From the IMG/VR virus record IMGVR_UViG_3300022919_000007, positions 1-40,364 of that record: a DNA stretch of 40,364 nt. One strand, written 5' to 3'. The position numbers and the translations under genes were made by a program. Position 1 is the first letter of the stretch. Each line of letters starts with the position of its first letter. Source of the DNA: a virus. Below the pieces are notes generated by a model. The model saw only the letters and a program-made list of their open reading frames with translations, did not search any database and was not told the DNA's origin. Shown here piece after piece: positions 38,338-40,364 of the stretch.

Positions 38338-39420
38338 TTATAAAGTATTTAATCGTTCTTTAAACAGGCCTTCAAGCAATACCAGGTACACCATAGCGTC
38401 GCCCAGCTTCTCATTTACAACCGCCTCGGTAGGTACTTTACCACTGTCAAGGTCGTTCACCAGGTCAACTACACTAACGAAATGTTTTGCAGCAAAGCCC
38501 AGCAGCGCACGCTCAGGTGTACAGCCTAACATCTTACCACCTGCATTGAAGTTATGGAATACATTGCCGTTACGGCGGTACTCCCTACCCTTTACAAGTA
38601 TCAGCCCCCGTATAGCTTCCAGCCTTGCAGCTACCACAGCTTCAAAGCGTTGCTCTTGTGTATGTAGTATTGGCTCGCCAGTATAAGGCTGCCACATATC
38701 TTTAGGGTAAGTATCAGAGTAAGCTCCTACGTACGTACTGCCCCCTGTTTTAACCACTGTACCCGCGAAGTGAGTGGCCGTATGCTTGCCATCATTAACT
38801 ACCACATTATTTAAAGGGCTTATGAAATACTGCCCCGCTACGCTATAGTTTATTACAGGGAAATCAGTAACGCCAGGTAATTCAGCAGGCTGGTCTTTAA
38901 CTTCCGGCTCCTGCTTAAGCACGTGCTGCTTGAACTGCTCGAAAGTAATTTCGGTGTAACCTTTTGGGACTATAGGTTCAGATAAATGGCCTCCATCTAT
39001 CTCGGGGTATACAAAATAACTTTCCGTAGTAGGTAGTCTGTCTTCATAAGTCGATAAGGGCGCGTTTGTTTGCTTATTAGCATCTACCCACGGCAGGAAC
39101 TCCTCAGCCTGCTCTTCGGTTTCACACTTCAAAGCCCATTTCTCAGGCAGTACAAAACTATCGGCCTTTGCATGGATACGAAGCAAATCCCATTCTGCCC
39201 TTTCTGCCTTATCCGCGAGCTCACTCGGCGTTAGCCCTGTACGGTTGAACGCTTCCAGCGCATCGGCAAATAACTGGGCGTGTGCCCTATCGCACAACTC
39301 ATAAACTCCGCTAAATCGCACCCTCGCGTCGGTACCTATGCTAACGCCCGTATACTTTTCGGCGTCAGATTTATAAATATTAACTTCTCCGATAAGAACA
39401 TGCTCTTTATCTACTTTCAT
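38338..39420 (-). CDS. MazG-like nucleotide-metabolism protein, two-part
   Basis: 360 residues. The C-terminal part, about 255-360, has the pattern KGREYRRNGNVFHNF, GCTPERALLGFAAKHFVSVV and VNEKLGDAMVYLVLLEGLF. The E-K-x-G-D-x-xx-YL motif with a preceding KH is typical of phage MazG-like/DUF6378-type all-alpha nucleotide pyrophosphohydrolases, which may adjust dNTP pools or host alarmones. The N-terminal 1-150 contains FVLPEKWALKCETEEQAEEF and a GYTEITFEQFKQHVL end, a module seen in other Bacteroidota phage proteins. Central 180-250 is beta-rich. The activity is inferred. Confidence 0.7.
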   Translation of the reverse strand: MKVDKEHVLIGEVNIYKSDAEKYTGVSIGTDARVRFSGVYELCDRAHAQLFADALEAFNRTGLTPSELADKAERAEWDLLRIHAKADSFVLPEKWALKCETEEQAEEFLPWVDANKQTNAPLSTYEDRLPTTESYFVYPEIDGGHLSEPIVPKGYTEITFEQFKQHVLKQEPEVKDQPAELPGVTDFPVINYSVAGQYFISPLNNVVVNDGKHTATHFAGTVVKTGGSTYVGAYSDTYPKDMWQPYTGEPILHTQEQRFEAVVAARLEAIRGLILVKGREYRRNGNVFHNFNAGGKMLGCTPERALLGFAAKHFVSVVDLVNDLDSGKVPTEAVVNEKLGDAMVYLVLLEGLFKERLNTL

Positions 39421-39803
39421 TATTTCTTACTGTTTAACTGGATTACTTTATTTTCTATGCGGTCAAGGTCTTTAAGTACTGCCCTGATATTATCGAACTG
39501 CAAAGCCTCACGGTGCGCTCCTGCTTCAGATATGAAGCCCGAAGTGTTATAGCTTACTACGTTATCATTAACGCTAAAGATACCTAATCGGGTGTAACGC
39601 ACCTGTGAAAGCCAGTTATCCCCTGTAAAATATAGATAGTACAGCCTACCCTCTTTTACTATTTTGAAGTCAAACACCCTTTTCTTAAAGGGGTTGAAGT
39701 ACCCGGCGCTGTTCACTACTACGAACCTGGGCGGGATAACCGCTACGCCTATTATAAGGCCAGCGAAAGCGGTTATTAGAAATGCTTTGATAATTGTTTC
39801 CAT
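39420..39803 (-). CDS. Membrane-anchored protein of unknown function
   Basis: 127 residues. One N-terminal hydrophobic helix (IIKAFLITAFAGLIIGVAVI), then a soluble beta-rich domain (VKEGRLYYLYFTGDNWLSQV) and a helical end (NIRAVLKDLDRIENKVIQL). Probably anchored in the inner membrane with the domain on one face. No family recognised. It shares one base with the next gene (TAATG), as part of the second early operon. Confidence 0.65.
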   Translation of the reverse strand: METIIKAFLITAFAGLIIGVAVIPPRFVVVNSAGYFNPFKKRVFDFKIVKEGRLYYLYFTGDNWLSQVRYTRLGIFSVNDNVVSYNTSGFISEAGAHREALQFDNIRAVLKDLDRIENKVIQLNSKK

Positions 39804-39809
39804 GATTTA

Positions 39810-40160
39810 CTATTTAAGTATTATTGCCCCGCTATCTTCCCCTACAAGAAAATCAACCTCATGCCTGAAGCATTCAGGGCGCGTTATTTTACCGTCTTTA
39901 TAAAGGTCTGTGGCAATGATAGCTTTTGCCTCTAAATACGCCTCGTTATTTAATGTAATGCACTCGATTTGATACATACCATCAACACCCATAAAACCCA
40001 TATTTCCCTGAACCGTAGTATTTTCGCCTCTTACCACGTGTACCTCGGAGTAGTTGCCGTACACTTTAACACTTTCAACAACAGCATTGTTTATTTGTTT
40101 AAAATGTCCATATTTATCAACACGCGCATTCACTAAATCCCCTTTTTTAAAATTTTTCAT
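39810..40160 (-). CDS. Small soluble protein, SH3-like guess
   Basis: 116 residues, starting MKNFKKGDLVNARVDKYGHF with VVESVKVYGNYSEVHVVRGE and ending ECFRHEVDFLVGEDSGAIIL. The opening KGDLV-A and alternating beta pattern suggest an SH3-like small barrel; this is inference. A late Cys/His pair near 100-104 is single. Second gene of the junction-crossing operon, downstream of the hairpin at 40177-40194. Confidence 0.65.
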   Translation of the reverse strand: MKNFKKGDLVNARVDKYGHFKQINNAVVESVKVYGNYSEVHVVRGENTTVQGNMGFMGVDGMYQIECITLNNEAYLEAKAIIATDLYKDGKITRPECFRHEVDFLVGEDSGAIILK

Positions 40161-40176
40161 AATTCAATTTTTCAAA

Positions 40177-40194
40177 GGGCGGCGTTAACCGCCC
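40177..40194 (-). terminator. GC-rich hairpin, weak or attenuating terminator
   Basis: A perfect 6-bp stem GGGCGG/CCGCCC with a 6-base loop. On the minus strand it is followed by TTTGAAAAATT, a poor U-tract. It sits between the zinc-ribbon gene (stop 40205) and the gene starting at 40160. It may trim or attenuate the operon rather than stop it. Confidence 0.45.
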
Positions 40195-40204
40195 GTGGTT
40201 AGTT

Positions 40205-40364
40205 CTATCTTCTACCGCAGTTCATGCACCTTATGGCGTTGTTATCAGTAACATCAACCCGGTTCCCAGTAACTACATCGCTATCGGCTGAAACCTCTAT
40301 GCTTTCTTTTACAGTAGTGTTTATACATTGTCTACATAAAACTGTCTCGGCGGCAGCTGTTCCT
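40205..40364 (-). CDS. Small zinc-ribbon protein, C-terminal part (continues at base 162)
   Basis: This is the 3' part of the 64-residue zinc-ribbon gene whose ATG is at 162. Sequence 40238-40364 duplicates 1-127. The unique part encodes the last ten residues, AIRCMNCGRR, with the second CxxC pair, and ends in TAG at 40205-40207. A GC-rich hairpin follows at 40177-40194, before the next gene of the same operon (39810-40160). Seen directly: open frame through the join and paired CxxC motifs. The function is unknown. Confidence 0.8.
   Translation of the reverse strand, partial: GTAAAETVLCRQCINTTVKESIEVSADSDVVTGNRVDVTDNNAIRCMNCGRR
40238..40364. repeat. Terminal 127-bp overlap, right copy
   Basis: Exact copy of bases 1-127. 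Removing one copy closes the genome to 40,237 bp and joins the two halves of the zinc-ribbon gene at 40205-40364 and 1-162. Confidence 0.93.

Noticed and set aside
1-40364. Integrase, excisionase or lysogeny repressor
   Set aside because: No gene shows tyrosine or serine recombinase motifs; the only HTH-like proteins (11112-11510, 24877-25113) have no lysogeny context.

Overview
The window is a complete phage genome opened at an arbitrary point. Its first 127 bases recur exactly as its last 127 (1-127 = 40238-40364). A gene that runs off the left end continues in frame at the right end, so the molecule closes to a circle of 40,237 bp. Every convincing gene lies on the minus strand. The host is a member of the Bacteroidota, probably a flavobacterium or sphingobacterium relative. 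The clues are promoters of the form TTTG-N19-TAnnTTTG, an absence of Shine-Dalgarno sequences, Bacteroidota-type signal peptides ending in Q, and many proteins that look like Bacteroidota phage proteins. Large and small terminase, an HK97-like capsid, a ClpP-type prohead protease and a 929-residue tape measure protein indicate a siphovirus. I see no integrase and no clear lysogeny module.

Layout, read in the direction of transcription (decreasing coordinate). The replication block runs from 11709 to 248. It holds small early genes, an HTH-like protein, a DUF2800 Cas4-like nuclease, a DUF2815 ssDNA-binding protein, a family A DNA polymerase, a primase/VirE helicase, a VRR-NUC nuclease, an orphan cytosine-C5 methyltransferase, an SNF2-type helicase and an HNH protein. 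A second early operon starts at a promoter near 190-217 and crosses the circle junction. It continues from 40364 to 37673 with small zinc-ribbon proteins and a MazG-like protein.

The late block runs from 37198 to 12163. Its order is TerS, TerL, neck and tail-tip genes, tape measure, a small accessory cassette with its own promoter and terminator, protease/scaffold, capsid, a likely tail tube protein, portal, head completion and adhesins. Two fibre-like proteins with Sec signal peptides follow, then a run of small membrane proteins, an M15 endolysin and a single-gene spanin. Tape measure and tail tip precede the capsid and portal, the reverse of the usual siphovirus order.

The most unusual feature is a duplicated control region. 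The two largest intergenic gaps (11710-12162 and 37199-37672) are homologous. Each pairs a strong promoter with an upstream array of the 9-mer ATGGTTTAC in both orientations, plus an AT-rich core and hairpins. One stands before the replication block and the other before the late block. The motif's core, AAACCAT, also forms the start-codon context AAACCATG of at least eleven genes, mostly early and accessory ones. Other items worth a look are a plus-strand promoter-terminator pair predicting a ~90-nt RNA beside the spanin gene, a split membrane-protein gene that needs a +1 shift, a tRNA-like structure in the polymerase leader, a duplicated promoter-leader on two accessory cassettes, and seven small genes below 60 codons supported by start/stop coupling or motifs.
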